A DNA stretch of 64,000 bases from Stygiolobus caldivivus (GCF_019704315.1 NZ_AP024597.1:496001-560000); one strand, 5' to 3'. Positions 1-8,875 are shown, numbered from the stretch's first letter. Notes: generated from the letters alone by a model not told the origin. Numbers and translations: made by a program.

Positions 1-3
1 GTA

Positions 4-1173
4 TTAATATTTGTGAAACCCTTCACCTTTATTCTTCCCCGTCTTACCTTCCGAGACTAGACTCTTAATCAGGTTTGTCGGTTTATACGCCTGATAGCCT
101 TTTGAATATATATCCTCCAAATTTCTAAGTATATTATCCAGACCTACTTCATCAGCCATCTCCATTAAGCCCTTAGGAAAATTAAAACCATAAATCATTA
201 CTGTATCCACGTCTTTAGCTGAAACGATCCCGTTCTCCACCATCCAGCTGGCCTCATTTACAGCTAATGAAATGAGTCTTGAAGGGTCAACTTTACTTGA
301 ATCGGGTAATTGGACTTTAGCGTATTTTCCCGGTGCAGGGTAGGCGTAGAAACCTTTTCCCGATTTTACACCCAAGTTCTTTTCTTCTACTTTAGCCTTA
401 AACATAGAACATTTTACGTCAGGAGTCCCTCTTGTAGTTAACACATTCCAGATGTCTACTACTACGTCAAGACCTACGTAATCTGCGAGCTCAAATAACC
501 CCATAGGCAATTTAAGCTTATTCCTCGCTGTACTGTCAACTTCTTCTATTGTCGCCTCTTTATCTTCAACTTCTCTGCAAGCTTCTTGTAAGAGCCTTAT
601 GAATATCCTATTTGACACGAAACCGGGGATCTCGTACTTTAGGCTCACTGGTATTTTATTCATCTTTTTTGCTAATTCTACTGTTTTGTCGACAGTGTCC
701 TGATCCGTATACTTACTTGGAATAACTTCTACCAGTTTCATAATCACGGGTGGGTTGAAGAAGTGCATGCCTATGACTTTTTGTTTTCTACCAGTAGCCT
801 CTGCTATGTCGGAAATCGGAATTGACGACGTATTAGTAGCTAAAATAGCGTGGGAGCCCATTACACTGTCTAACGTTTTGAACACAGTTTTCTTCAGTTC
901 TAATTTTTCTGGCACTGCTTCTATAGCGAAGTCCGCATCCTTTGCTATATCATAAGACGTATTAAATTCAATTTTCTGTAACACTGCGTTAGGGTCGTTT
1001 ATTTGTTTCTTTTCAGCTAATTTGTTTAAAGAGTCCGTTATACGTTCTTTTGCTCTATTTAAAAAATCCCATGATACGTCTATTAGAGCTACTTCGAATC
1101 CAGATAGAGCAGCTACTTCTGCTATCCCGTGTCCCATTGTGCCCGCTCCTACTACAGCTATTTTCCTGATCAT
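4..1173 (-). CDS. 3-hydroxyacyl-CoA (3-hydroxybutyryl-CoA) dehydrogenase
   Basis: This soluble enzyme oxidises (S)-3-hydroxyacyl-CoA to 3-oxoacyl-CoA with NAD+. In Sulfolobales such enzymes serve 4-hydroxybutyrate recycling or fatty-acid degradation. The N-terminal Rossmann domain carries the GAGTMG dinucleotide loop at about residues 9-14. The catalytic His lies in GMHFFNPP near residue 140. Two C-terminal 3HCDH dimerisation domains follow, each ending in an [10 protein letters not shown] or [10 protein letters not shown]-like segment. About 389 residues is normal for a dehydrogenase with two C-terminal domains, and no crotonase domain is fused. The reading frame opens with TTG directly followed by ATG; I chose the ATG at 1173. 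The stop lies at the very edge of the window, so the operon context downstream is unseen. Confidence 0.9.
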   Translation of the reverse strand: MIRKIAVVGAGTMGHGIAEVAALSGFEVALIDVSWDFLNRAKERITDSLNKLAEKKQINDPNAVLQKIEFNTSYDIAKDADFAIEAVPEKLELKKTVFKTLDSVMGSHAILATNTSSIPISDIAEATGRKQKVIGMHFFNPPVIMKLVEVIPSKYTDQDTVDKTVELAKKMNKIPVSLKYEIPGFVSNRIFIRLLQEACREVEDKEATIEEVDSTARNKLKLPMGLFELADYVGLDVVVDIWNVLTTRGTPDVKCSMFKAKVEEKNLGVKSGKGFYAYPAPGKYAKVQLPDSSKVDPSRLISLAVNEASWMVENGIVSAKDVDTVMIYGFNFPKGLMEMADEVGLDNILRNLEDIYSKGYQAYKPTNLIKSLVSEGKTGKNKGEGFHKY

Positions 1174-1239
1174 CAAGTAACAGAGAAAAAAGTAGATTAT
1201 AAATGAGCATGTTTTTACATCTTTTTTATTATCGTAAGT

Positions 1240-1248
1240 ATTTTTATA
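1240..1248 (+). promoter_or_regulatory. TATA box of the GNAT gene
   Basis: A T/A run of the form TTTTTATA is centred about 26 nt upstream of the ATG at 1270. This is the spacing expected for an archaeal TATA box driving a leaderless mRNA. No Shine-Dalgarno sequence precedes the ATG. Confidence 0.5.
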
Positions 1249-1269
1249 CCTCTTTACTAAAGTATAAAT

Positions 1270-1722
1270 ATGAGCTTGGAGTTACAAGTGAATTACCGTA
1301 AAGCTGAGGAGAAGGACTGGAAAAAAGTACTTGAGTTATATAACTGTTTATCCGCAGAAGATTTATATTTACGTTTCTTTTCTTACCACAAACTTAGCGA
1401 AGAAGAAGCCAAAAAAATTGTGAGTGGAGGGGATCACTATACGATAATAGTTGAATTAGGAGATAAAATAATAGGAGAAGGCACTATATACACTGATGGT
1501 GAGTTTGCCCTAGTAGTCCACCCTGATTACAGGAGGCTAGGGATAGGGACGGAGATTGTAAAAAGACTAATTGAAGTTGCTAAGGAAAAGAAATTTTGCG
1601 GGGTAAAGTTTTACACGCTACCCGATAATTACCCTATGATTAGAATAGGAAAAAAACTAGGATTTACAATTACCGAAGATTCTGATGAAGTATTTGGTTA
1701 CCTAAAGCTTAATTGTAATTGA
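1270..1722 (+). CDS. GNAT-family N-acetyltransferase
   Basis: This is a 150-residue single-domain GNAT protein that would transfer an acyl group from acyl-CoA to an amine; the substrate cannot be read from the sequence. The acetyl-CoA pyrophosphate loop is the RRLGIG stretch at about residues 83-88, preceded by the beta-4 strand with VVHPDY. A C-terminal GKKLGF motif is typical of the family. The gene is single, divergent from the dehydrogenase at its left. A TATA-like stretch at about 1240-1248 lies roughly 25 nt before the ATG, which predicts a leaderless transcript. Confidence 0.85.
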   Translation: MSLELQVNYRKAEEKDWKKVLELYNCLSAEDLYLRFFSYHKLSEEEAKKIVSGGDHYTIIVELGDKIIGEGTIYTDGEFALVVHPDYRRLGIGTEIVKRLIEVAKEKKFCGVKFYTLPDNYPMIRIGKKLGFTITEDSDEVFGYLKLNCN

Positions 1723-1807
1723 AAAAAGCTAAACAAATTGGGAGAATAAATTAACAAAGTTTAAAGTAACTTTTATTAAATTATAATACAAATGTTTATC
1801 GTAGTGA

Positions 1808-2191
1808 ACAATAATTACGAGGGAAAAAAGACAGATCAATAAAAAGATTCAAGCACCTTGCGAAACAGCAATAAAGGACGTTATACCTGCTATTAGGAGC
1901 TTACTAGCTGAACAATTACTGAAAAGGGGATATTCACAGAAAGATATAGCAGAATTACTCGGAATATCCGTTGCCGAAGTAAACTACCTAATTAAAGGAA
2001 AAAGAGGAGACTTAGAAATAAAGAAGGAACTGGAGAATGATGAGGACTTTGCTGACTTAATAAACTCTTTTGTCAATAAGCTTGTAAATGAAAAAGGCAG
2101 TGAAGAAAACGTAATATCTTTATGTCCTCTTTGCAGTTATGCGAGGAGAAAAGTTTTAAAGCAGGAATCTGCATGTCCTTATGACATATGA
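1808..2191 (+). CDS. Helix-turn-helix transcriptional regulator without a canonical start
   Basis: The open frame encodes about 120 residues. It has a PCE motif near its start, a helix-turn-helix (GYSQKDIAELLGISVAEVNYL), and a C-terminal Cys cluster with CPLC and CPYD. This arrangement matches the small archaeal HTH regulators of the COG2522 type. The frame opens after a stop at 1805-1807 and contains no ATG, GTG or TTG upstream of the HTH. An ATT at 1847 would give the N-terminus usual for the family. Alternatively an ATG at 1792 in the neighbouring frame encodes 16 residues before a stop, and a +1 slip in the six-A run at 1824-1829 would join the two frames. The gene may be functional with a non-AUG start, frameshifted, or contain a one-base sequence error. 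Its stop codon lies inside the C box of a guide RNA. Confidence 0.65.
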   Translation, partial: TIITREKRQINKKIQAPCETAIKDVIPAIRSLLAEQLLKRGYSQKDIAELLGISVAEVNYLIKGKRGDLEIKKELENDEDFADLINSFVNKLVNEKGSEENVISLCPLCSYARRKVLKQESACPYDI

Positions 2192-2237
2192 TGAGCTTCC
2201 AGGCTCTGGAAAAGTGAAGAAAGATTGCAAGCACTGA
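2188..2237 (+). ncRNA. Candidate box C/D sRNA overlapping the HTH gene stop codon
   Basis: Box C is ATGATGA at 2188-2194, a degenerate box D' is CTGG at 2206-2209, box C' is GTGAAGA at 2214-2220, and box D is CTGA at 2234-2237. The two guides are 11 and 13 nt and the D'-C' spacer is 4 nt. The 50-nt length and spacing are those of archaeal 2'-O-methylation guide RNAs that bind L7Ae, Nop5 and fibrillarin. The TGA stop of the preceding gene (2189-2191) is part of box C. The D' box departs from CTGA, so confidence is moderate. I could not assign targets. Confidence 0.6.
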
Positions 2238-2358
2238 TTGTAACTCTTTTTAGTTATATAGTGAGTTGCCCTTTACTCTTTTACAAATCTCTTAACTATT
2301 AGCCTTCAGTTAAGTTTATTTTCTTGCTATCTAATCGAATATTGACATGAGCGGTAAT

Positions 2359-2496
2359 GGGCCCGTAGCTCAGCAAGGTAGAGTGCCGGGCTCCAGATAT
2401 GGAGAACATTGGGTCTAACGACCCCTGAAGGGGGATGAGCGGTATCTGGAAAAGTGAGAGACCCGGTGGTCCGGGGTTCAAGTCCCCGCGGGCCCA
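2359..2496 (+). tRNA. tRNA-Trp (CCA anticodon), intron-containing
   Basis: The acceptor stem GGGCCCG (2359-2365) pairs with CGGGCCC (2489-2495), followed by discriminator A at 2496; the CCA tail is not encoded. The D arm begins GCTCAGC, and the T arm contains GGTTCAAGTCC. The anticodon stem CCGGG pairs with CCCGG across the intron. The loop reads CT-CCA-G in the 5' exon, placing anticodon CCA at 2393-2395, so the tRNA reads UGG (Trp). Removal of a 64-nt intron after position 37 restores a seven-base anticodon loop. A short open frame antisense to this region is a shadow. Confidence 0.93.
2397..2460 (+). other. tRNA-Trp intron (position 37/38)
   Basis: This 64-nt intron sits at the canonical archaeal position 37/38 and would be excised by the splicing endonuclease at a bulge-helix-bulge formed with the anticodon stem. 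It can form a GGGTC-TAAC-GACCC hairpin (2411-2424) or an alternative CCCC-TGAA-GGGG hairpin (2422-2433). It contains CTGA (2425-2428), GATGA (2434-2438) and CTGG (2446-2449), a weak box D'/C'/D-like series. A 10-nt segment ATGAGCGGTA occurs both in the intron (2435-2444) and just upstream of the tRNA (2347-2356). Confidence 0.85.
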
Positions 2497-2633
2497 TTAT
2501 TTTTAAACCTCTTACCCTTAAGGTGATAGAGTTCGCTCCAGACTATTCTCTAGTGAGTATATTACATTATACTAATTTTGGACTCGTAGGTGACATATAA
2601 AGATTTTAAACAGTATAAAAGGTATTATAATTG

Positions 2634-3059
2634 ATGAGTCAGGAGAGAAGAATTAAGGTTCTCGTGGCAAAGTTAGGGTTAGACGGTCATGATAGAGGGG
2701 CAAAAGTAATAGCTAGGGCACTCAAAGACGCCGGTATGGAAGTAGTTTACACTGGGTTAAGGCAGACTCCAGAACAAATAGTGAAAGCTGCGCTACAAGA
2801 GGACGTAGATGTAATAGGAGTGAGTATACTGAGCGGAGCACACCTAGAGCTTGTCCCGTTAGTAGTACAGCAAATGAAGGAAAAGGGTCTGAATGATGTA
2901 GTCCTAGTAGTCGGAGGAGTAATCCCACCCCAAGATATACCGAAACTTAAGGAAATGGGTGTAGACGAAGTATTTTTACCCGGGTCGAGCCTGAAGGAGA
3001 TAACAGAGAGGATAACCAAAGCGGTAAGCACTAAGAGGGGCTTAAAGATTGCTTCTTGA
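2634..3059 (+). CDS. Methylmalonyl-CoA mutase, cobalamin-binding (small) subunit
   Basis: This 141-residue protein is the stand-alone B12-binding domain of methylmalonyl-CoA mutase, which interconverts methylmalonyl-CoA and succinyl-CoA. The base-off cobalamin signature DxHxxG is visible as D17-G-H19-D-R-G22, followed by the GVSILSG and [10 protein letters not shown] loops typical of the Rossmann-like B12 fold. The catalytic large subunit is not in the window. In Sulfolobales this enzyme belongs to the 3-hydroxypropionate/4-hydroxybutyrate cycle. TTG precedes the ATG at 2634, and I chose the ATG. The gene overlaps the following meaB gene by 11 nt, so the two are one operon. Confidence 0.92.
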   Translation: MSQERRIKVLVAKLGLDGHDRGAKVIARALKDAGMEVVYTGLRQTPEQIVKAALQEDVDVIGVSILSGAHLELVPLVVQQMKEKGLNDVVLVVGGVIPPQDIPKLKEMGVDEVFLPGSSLKEITERITKAVSTKRGLKIAS

Positions 3060-3984
3060 GAGAGCACTAGAAGGAGACGAATTATCTATTTCACGATTAT
3101 TAACAAAAATAGAAAGGATGACAAATGAAGGGTTAGAAAGCCTACAAGAGTTAATGAAAAGGTCTGGGAAGGCACACGTAATAGGGATTACCGGTTCGCC
3201 CGGTGCCGGAAAAAGCACGTTAATAGGAGAATTAATTAAAGAATATGCAAAGAGGAACCATAAAGTAGGGGTAATACTAATCGATCCCTCAAGCCCATTT
3301 AGTATGGGCTCCTTTATGGGAAATAGGATAAGACTGACCGGAGTAGAAGAAAAAGACGTGTTTGTAAGGAGTATAGCTTCTAGAGGGCATTTAGGCGGGA
3401 TCTCTTCAGAAGCGTTAATGTTAATTGAAGCATTAGACGGCTTAGGGTTTGATAGGATTATTGTGGAAACTGTAGGTGCTGGACAGACTGATACTGATGT
3501 AGTAAACGGCGTACACACTATAGCAGTAGTTAATGTACCCGGCACCGGAGATGAAATCCAAGCTCTTAAAGCCGGGATTATGGAAATAGGTGATATTTAT
3601 ATAGTCAACAAAGCGGATAAAGTAGAAGCGGAGATGCTGTTTAACGTTTTACGCTTTGCAATAGATACTGCTGAAGTAGACTATAGGGATGGATGGAAAC
3701 CCAGACTAGTAAAAACTGTAGCTATTAAAGGAATAGGGATCAAAGAGACAGTAGACCTTTTTGAAGAGCATTTGAAATACGTAGTGGAGAAAGGTCTCTT
3801 TGAGAGGCGGATCAGAGAAAGGAGAGTAAAGATGATGGAACTATTACTAAGGAAAAAAGTTAATGATGTGGTGACTAAAGTGGTTAAGGAAAACAATGGA
3901 ATAATATCTAAAAAGCTAAATGAAGAACGTGATATAATAGGTATATTAAACGAGATGTACAAACTGGTTAAAGAAACTCTGTGA
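3049..3984 (+). CDS. meaB: MeaB/ArgK-family G-protein chaperone of methylmalonyl-CoA mutase
   Basis: This GTPase loads and protects the adenosylcobalamin cofactor of methylmalonyl-CoA mutase. The P-loop GSPGAGKST lies at residues 49-57, the switch-region glutamate-rich [10 protein letters not shown] segment near residue 140, and the base-specificity motif NKAD near 187. The C-terminal part is a helical dimerisation arm. About 311 residues matches the family. It starts with TTG at 3049 inside the end of the B12-subunit gene, with a GAGGGG-like Shine-Dalgarno about 9 nt upstream; no ATG lies near enough to replace it. It abuts the convergent gene at 3985 with no spacer. Confidence 0.9.
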   Translation: MLLERALEGDELSISRLLTKIERMTNEGLESLQELMKRSGKAHVIGITGSPGAGKSTLIGELIKEYAKRNHKVGVILIDPSSPFSMGSFMGNRIRLTGVEEKDVFVRSIASRGHLGGISSEALMLIEALDGLGFDRIIVETVGAGQTDTDVVNGVHTIAVVNVPGTGDEIQALKAGIMEIGDIYIVNKADKVEAEMLFNVLRFAIDTAEVDYRDGWKPRLVKTVAIKGIGIKETVDLFEEHLKYVVEKGLFERRIRERRVKMMELLLRKKVNDVVTKVVKENNGIISKKLNEERDIIGILNEMYKLVKETL

Positions 3985-4620
3985 CTACTTTGGAATTAAA
4001 CCTTGTCGTTTCATCTCTCTAACTACTAACTCGCCTACCCTTGATAGACCGTAGTATTTATGGTGCGTTCTAGTTTCTTTTTTAGGCTTAGACCTTCTCT
4101 CTCTAAATTTTATTATCTTAGCTTGTGCTTCCTCTAACAATCCCATTCGCTCTAATTCCTCTAATTTTGGAGTGACTTCTTCTAGAGGTTTGTGGAGTAG
4201 TTTAGAATATGTTAATGCATGGTCCGCATTTACTTCATCAGCTACTTTCAATATATCTAAAGCGAACTGGTCACTTTTCACAAGGTCTATGTACGCTTTG
4301 ATAAGCTCCTTTTCATCTAACTGTCTAAGGAGATGGTCACCTTCTCTCGTTAGTGTGTAATACGTATGGTGTTTATGTACTTCCTTACTTAGTTTAAACT
4401 TAGCTTCAGTATTCTTTAATGTAGCACCATGGACTCTCTCGATTAACCCTAATTTTTCTAGCTGGTCAAGGAGGTCAACGACTTCTTGGATTGGGATCTT
4501 AGTATTTAACATTATAGACTTTCCATAGTCTACATTGGCTTTTCTCAGATGTTTCATAACTTCCAACAGTCTTTTATCCTTCAGAATCTCAAAGAGCTTC
4601 TTCCTTAACTCTTCATCCAT
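3985..4620 (-). CDS. Tandem winged-helix DNA-binding protein (DUF2250-like)
   Basis: This 211-residue soluble protein has two similar halves. Each carries a winged-helix signature: a helix pair with a KLGLIERV or RMGLLEEA motif, then a basic wing containing HHTYY or HHKYY, and a closing LTREGDHL or LSRVGELV helix. The internal duplication and the basic loops suggest DNA binding, probably regulation, but no target is visible. I associate it with the archaeal DUF2250 family from memory. It lies 3 nt downstream of the alpha/beta hydrolase on the same strand, so the two are probably co-transcribed. Confidence 0.7.
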   Translation of the reverse strand: MDEELRKKLFEILKDKRLLEVMKHLRKANVDYGKSIMLNTKIPIQEVVDLLDQLEKLGLIERVHGATLKNTEAKFKLSKEVHKHHTYYTLTREGDHLLRQLDEKELIKAYIDLVKSDQFALDILKVADEVNADHALTYSKLLHKPLEEVTPKLEELERMGLLEEAQAKIIKFRERRSKPKKETRTHHKYYGLSRVGELVVREMKRQGLIPK

Positions 4621-4623
4621 GAT

Positions 4624-5205
4624 TCACTCTCCCTTCAGGAAGCTTACTATTGCATTGTTAAAACTGACGTTATCATCTAGATAGCACGCGTGTTGTTTAC
4701 CGACGATCACCAGTTTAGCAGTATTTATTGTCTTCATTATAAGTTCAGCGTTACTTCTAGGGGATACTGAGTCTTTTTCTCCCCAGATTAAAAGAACCCT
4801 TTTTCCCGCCAAATTTTTCAGTTTTTCCTTATAGCTTGAAACGCCCACTGCACCTACTAGGACTAGACCGTCTACCATATCTGGGTTATCTACCGCAAAA
4901 CCTAATACTGCTTCACCGCCCATTGAAGCCCCTAACAGATACGCTTTGCTTATACCAAGCGTGTCCATAAAGTCCTTTATAAATGATGATAAAGAATCGA
5001 AATTACCGTTAGCCGATTTTCCGAAGCCTGGAAAATCTACAGATATTGCTTTAAACCCAGCACTAGCTATACTTTCTACCGTCTTTGTCTCCACCCACGT
5101 ATGTGCGTTAAACCTCGCACCGTGAAAAAGGAGAAAGGGCTTTCCTGAGCCTTCTTCTATAAAGTGTATCTTAGCACCTTTTACATCAACATATTTATCT
5201 TGCAT
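4624..5205 (-). CDS. Alpha/beta-hydrolase
   Basis: This is a compact 193-residue alpha/beta-hydrolase lacking a large cap domain. The oxyanion-hole region is LLFHGARFNAHTW, the nucleophile elbow is GASMGG (Ser near residue 94), the acid is in LIWGEKD, and the catalytic His is in KQHACYL near residue 168. The substrate is unknown; a small ester, thioester or lactone is likely. It is followed at 3 nt by the winged-helix gene. Confidence 0.85.
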   Translation of the reverse strand: MQDKYVDVKGAKIHFIEEGSGKPFLLFHGARFNAHTWVETKTVESIASAGFKAISVDFPGFGKSANGNFDSLSSFIKDFMDTLGISKAYLLGASMGGEAVLGFAVDNPDMVDGLVLVGAVGVSSYKEKLKNLAGKRVLLIWGEKDSVSPRSNAELIMKTINTAKLVIVGKQHACYLDDNVSFNNAIVSFLKGE

Positions 5206-5267
5206 AATTTAAAGTACTCCAGATCATCTAAAAACTTATTTCCTCATTTTATACTTTGTTTTCTTAT

Positions 5268-6113
5268 TTACTCGTTTATATCAATAAATTTTAGAATGAA
5301 ATCTAAAAGGCTTTCATTTACTTTATAATTACCTGGTTCAACGTCCCATGCTCTTACAGCCCTCACATACTTCATAAACGAGGATACGGGGATTAACCAC
5401 GGTGGATAAGAAAATAATTTCGCTATATCCTTGAAATCGTCCACAAGTAAGACTTTTCCGGGGGAGACGATAAATAGCATATCGGCATTAAGGGAAGAGA
5501 AATTAGGTGCTAACGCATCATTGTACGATTCTATAATGACATTCTCGTACTTGTGAAATATGTTTTGTGTGCACTTTTCTGTTAGGTTTGGAGAGGAATT
5601 AAGTAACTCTTTCAACTTTTCACCTTCCACTTGTACAGCACCTAAGACTTTATTTAAATGCAGTATTTTCTCAGCTAAGGGACTAGGAATGACTTTCTGT
5701 ATATCACTCAAAGAAAAATGAATTGAACTATTGCAGTCAGATACTCTAATAGTTACTATTATCCCTTCCGACATTAACTCTCTATAGAGCCGTACATTAA
5801 AGTTTAGTTTCTCTATATCTGGAACTGCTAAAAGTACAGCGAAAGGGTTTATTTCACGTATTATCTCCTTCTTGTCATTAACGTATTGGCTTTCAGATAT
5901 TTCATCATAATATTTTAATGCATCATTACCCACAAGTTCATTAAGCTCTTCACTCCTTAGCATGGTATAAAAACTGTACCATGCGTTATGACCTGCTACA
6001 GGCTTATGAGGGAATATATTAATACCATTATCTTTGAGGGCCGAGATTAAAGACAGAGAAAAAGATGTCTTACCTGAATCAAATTGTAACAGCCCAGATA
6101 TTAATAGCCTCAT
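5268..6113 (-). CDS. P-loop ATPase-like protein of the dethiobiotin-synthase/MinD class
   Basis: This 281-residue protein begins with a deviant P-loop, [13 protein letters not shown], resembling the GTDTxxGKT loop of dethiobiotin synthase and related ParA/MinD-like amidoligase folds. No further family signature is clear to me and no biotin genes are nearby. It begins inside the last codons of PEP carboxylase (ATG overlaps the ppcA stop by 4 nt), so it is translationally coupled to ppcA. A role linked to oxaloacetate formation is only inference. Confidence 0.6.
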   Translation of the reverse strand: MRLLISGLLQFDSGKTSFSLSLISALKDNGINIFPHKPVAGHNAWYSFYTMLRSEELNELVGNDALKYYDEISESQYVNDKKEIIREINPFAVLLAVPDIEKLNFNVRLYRELMSEGIIVTIRVSDCNSSIHFSLSDIQKVIPSPLAEKILHLNKVLGAVQVEGEKLKELLNSSPNLTEKCTQNIFHKYENVIIESYNDALAPNFSSLNADMLFIVSPGKVLLVDDFKDIAKLFSYPPWLIPVSSFMKYVRAVRAWDVEPGNYKVNESLLDFILKFIDINE

Positions 6114-7645
6114 CCCAATGATCTTCTTATTTTAGCCATTTCTAAAATGTAATTCTTAGCCTCGTCGATATGCCCTTCTTTAAGTGCCAATAATGCTAAG
6201 CTGGTCATTAAGTTATGTTTCTTGCTTACGTAATCATTACCCCCTAGACGTATGCCTAGTTGATTTTCGACAAATTCCATATCTTTCTTTATTTTATTTA
6301 AAGCGTTATCATCTACGTGCCAGATCTCCTTGACTAAGCTCAATGATTCTATGCTTACGAACTTTGAAGCACATTCAATATCATATTTAAAATACTTATA
6401 ATTTGCAGAGAAAACGTTATACTCTTCCTCACTAATATCTCCCAAGGAAGAAATACCTATTATCTCTGGAGGTATTCCTAAGCTATACAATGCCCCGGTA
6501 AAGGATATAGCTCTAGGTAACGTGACTTTACCCGTACTCCTTGAATACCCGAATAGCCCTATGTGTAGCTTCCTAGCCCTTCTCCTTGGTAATAGTAACG
6601 CTATTTTGTTTATAGCATCTGCTAAACTTTCAATTACGGGTTGATAGCTTTCAGTGTATTTTCTAGCTATCTTCTTAAGAATCTCCTCTTCTTCTTCTCT
6701 TAAAATAGGCTTTTCTTGTACTTCTCTCTCATTTACTTTTCTTATTGCACTGACGACTTGGTCTTCATCATAATCATATTTAAACGCTGACTGGACAGTG
6801 TAAGTATAGACCCCTTTGTACTCATCCATTGTTTTATCTACGTTTTCCGGGCTAAAATGGCCCCTAAAGGGCAGAGCCCCAACACCTAGCATCGGGAAGA
6901 TCGAGACGTTATATTCTTTCTCCATTTTCCCTAACCTACTTAACGCATACTTTACTGACAATATTGCCGAAATCATCCCGTAGTTCATCGCTGGGTCTGA
7001 TCTGGCTAGAAAGACCCTCATATAGGGGGGCTTAATAGTTTTGATGTACCCGCCTACAATCTCATCCACTCTTAACATAGAGTCTCTGTCTTCTATCAGA
7101 GGGATAATCTCTATCTTTTTAGGATTTATTTCGCCTATGAGGTCTTTAACATAGATATCGTCAACTAATTTTATATCTTCTGTATTAACTATCACGTTTT
7201 CATAGTATTTTACTATAGATACTAGTTCCTTATAATCAGTAGTGAAAGGGAGTATAACCTCAAATACCGGTGGAGTCGGCTTAGTCTCGAAAAATTTCTC
7301 AGCTAGGTCATAAGTTATAGGAATACTCTGTAAAGTTTCTGCGAATACTTTCTTTTCAGCTCCCTCTATTTTAGGGTTGGGAATTCTATACGTAAGAAAA
7401 ATATCTCTTCCTAATACTTTCTCCTTAAAAAATTCTGGGTACTGTGAAAGAAGCTTTCTCACTACATGAGTATCCACGTCCTTTCCTTCAGCGTCCCACA
7501 TTACTTCATCTACACCATAATGTGAATAGGCTAGGTAAGCTTCTACTACTTCTCCTTCCCCACTTATCACTTCTCCCCTATTCCACTCAGGTACCCGGGC
7601 GTTATCGGGGTGTTGCGTTGACATAGTCTTAGGAATTTTTCTCAT
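6110..7645 (-). CDS. ppcA: Archaeal-type phosphoenolpyruvate carboxylase
   Basis: This enzyme carboxylates phosphoenolpyruvate with bicarbonate to oxaloacetate, the anaplerotic entry to the citric acid cycle. The 511 residues match the short archaeal PepcA family rather than the roughly 900-residue bacterial type. The N-terminus contains the conserved [11 protein letters not shown] signature, followed by the [19 protein letters not shown] stretch. The glycine- and arginine-containing GHFSPENV and GYSRSTGKV segments are also typical. I kept the ATG at 7645; a second Met lies seven codons downstream. A P-loop ATPase gene overlaps its 3' end. Confidence 0.95.
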   Translation of the reverse strand: MRKIPKTMSTQHPDNARVPEWNRGEVISGEGEVVEAYLAYSHYGVDEVMWDAEGKDVDTHVVRKLLSQYPEFFKEKVLGRDIFLTYRIPNPKIEGAEKKVFAETLQSIPITYDLAEKFFETKPTPPVFEVILPFTTDYKELVSIVKYYENVIVNTEDIKLVDDIYVKDLIGEINPKKIEIIPLIEDRDSMLRVDEIVGGYIKTIKPPYMRVFLARSDPAMNYGMISAILSVKYALSRLGKMEKEYNVSIFPMLGVGALPFRGHFSPENVDKTMDEYKGVYTYTVQSAFKYDYDEDQVVSAIRKVNEREVQEKPILREEEEEILKKIARKYTESYQPVIESLADAINKIALLLPRRRARKLHIGLFGYSRSTGKVTLPRAISFTGALYSLGIPPEIIGISSLGDISEEEYNVFSANYKYFKYDIECASKFVSIESLSLVKEIWHVDDNALNKIKKDMEFVENQLGIRLGGNDYVSKKHNLMTSLALLALKEGHIDEAKNYILEMAKIRRSLG

Positions 7646-7703
7646 ATTAGTAAGGCGTGAGAATACGCGATATAAAAGCTTAAATTATTAAAATTTGTGG
7701 AAA

Positions 7704-7710
7704 GAGGTGA
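7704..7710 (+). promoter_or_regulatory. Shine-Dalgarno site of the peroxiredoxin gene
   Basis: A GAGGTGA sequence ends 6 nt before the ATG at 7717. This is a good complement to the archaeal 16S anti-Shine-Dalgarno. It is unusual here because most single genes in the window have no leader. It supports the chosen start. Confidence 0.6.
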
Positions 7711-7716
7711 TAACGT

Positions 7717-8175
7717 ATGCCCCTAAGTAAAGGTTCAGACGCTCCAGATTTTGAAGCGGAATCGAGTAACGGTAAAGTTAAACTCTCAGATTATAGAGGA
7801 AAGTCAATAGTGGTACTCTATTTCTATCCAAAGTCCTTCACACCAGGTTGCACGAGAGAAATACAAAGGTTTGCAGAACTTTATGAGAAATTCAAAGAGT
7901 TAAACGCAGAGGTAATCGGAGTAAGTGTCGACTCAGTGACTACGCAAAAGCGGTTTGCTGAAAAGTATAACGCTAAGTTCCCAGTAGTATCAGATAAGGA
8001 AAAAAAGATAAGCGAGGCTTATCAAGTCCTAAATGAGAAAGGCACGAGTGCTCAAAGAGTTACGTTCATAATAGATGAAGAGGGAAAAATAGTAGAAGTG
8101 CTGGAAAAGTTAAAGAAAGCAGAAGAACATGCAGACAAAGCATTAGAAATTGTACGCAATTTGAGAAAGAGCTAA
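7717..8175 (+). CDS. bcp: Peroxiredoxin of the Bcp/PrxQ type, apparently 1-Cys
   Basis: This thiol peroxidase reduces hydrogen and organic peroxides in the cytosol. The 152-residue protein has the Bcp fold with PxxxTPGC(T/S) giving the peroxidatic Cys45 (FTPGCTRE) and the VIGVSVDS strand. No second Cys five residues after Cys45, nor anywhere else in the protein, is present, so it should act as a 1-Cys enzyme that needs an outside thiol. This resembles the Bcp2 type described in Saccharolobus solfataricus. It overlaps the convergent Nudix gene by 4 nt. Confidence 0.9.
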   Translation: MPLSKGSDAPDFEAESSNGKVKLSDYRGKSIVVLYFYPKSFTPGCTREIQRFAELYEKFKELNAEVIGVSVDSVTTQKRFAEKYNAKFPVVSDKEKKISEAYQVLNEKGTSAQRVTFIIDEEGKIVEVLEKLKKAEEHADKALEIVRNLRKS

Positions 8176-8639
8176 CTATCTTTAACATCCTCCCAACCGT
8201 ATTCACTATATATCACCCCTTTCTTCAGCCCTAACTCAATAGCCTGCTTCACATATGGCACTATATTTTTTGGTAATTCAGAGAGACCAAACCACTCTAG
8301 TCTCTCGGCCTTATCCGGTTCCCTAATTGTCAGTTTACCCCTCCATTTATTAGCTTTAAAGAAGAAATCGACTCTCTCTTGATTCTCAAACCTATGCATT
8401 ACGTGAACTAACGAGAGGTCTTCACGAGATAACTCTATCCCAGCCTCTTCCCTAGCCTCCCTTATCATGGCTTCAGTTGCCGATTCCTTAGCCTCAACAT
8501 GGCCAGCTATAACACTCCAGCAACCATCCCTATAACCCGTATTCTTCCTTAGCTGCAGAAGTATTTTATTATCTCCCAATAGAAAGAGGTGAACGGAAAG
8601 AATTTGAGGATACCTAGTTTTCATACTCTGTCTTTCCAT
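8172..8639 (-). CDS. Nudix hydrolase
   Basis: This 155-residue protein has a complete Nudix box beginning GHVEAKES and ending REAREEAGIEL, which binds the metal and cleaves nucleoside diphosphates linked to another moiety. The start region VHLFLLGDNKILLQLRKNTGY and the later HRFENQERVDFFF resemble MutT/Ap4A-type members. The substrate cannot be assigned. It is convergent with the peroxiredoxin gene. Confidence 0.88.
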   Translation of the reverse strand: MERQSMKTRYPQILSVHLFLLGDNKILLQLRKNTGYRDGCWSVIAGHVEAKESATEAMIREAREEAGIELSREDLSLVHVMHRFENQERVDFFFKANKWRGKLTIREPDKAERLEWFGLSELPKNIVPYVKQAIELGLKKGVIYSEYGWEDVKDS

Positions 8640-8784
8640 GGGAGGAAATTAAAGTTTAGCAGTTATTCTACTTTCCCTTGGTAATGCAAAATACTCGTAT
8701 TATTGATAAGTTTTTTAGATTTACGTCTGGTTTATTGAAAAAATGTGAAGTACGAAAAGGTTCTAAGCACTGCAAAGGGCGAGC

Positions 8785-8875
8785 TCAGTAGTCAGGGAGG
8801 TCCTCAGCCTGGAGGGCATTGAGTAGCTTCTCCAGTTCGTTGAAAACCGTTTAGGAGATCCGCCAGTTCTGATAA
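8785..8875 (-). pseudogene. GC-rich remnant of a protein-coding gene
   Basis: Within the AT-rich gap 8640-9061, the stretch at about 8765-8877 is markedly G+C rich. On the minus strand it reads as a peptide end, VFNELEKLLNALQAEDLPDY then TGA (8785-8847), with a related ELADLLNGF reading just upstream in a different frame. Codon choice (CTG, CTC, GCC, GAC) differs from the neighbouring genes. This looks like the broken C-terminus of a transferred gene. A CTGGAG/CTCCAG inverted repeat (8809-8814 and 8830-8835) leaves a small structured RNA as an alternative. The rest of the gap shows nothing. Confidence 0.35.

Noticed and set aside
2299-2481. Open frame antisense to tRNA-Trp
   Set aside because: It is created by the structured tRNA and its intron, with no homology pattern and no promoter.
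2747-3545. Long antisense open frames over the mutase subunit and meaB
   Set aside because: These are shadows caused by codon bias; the plus-strand products have clear family motifs.
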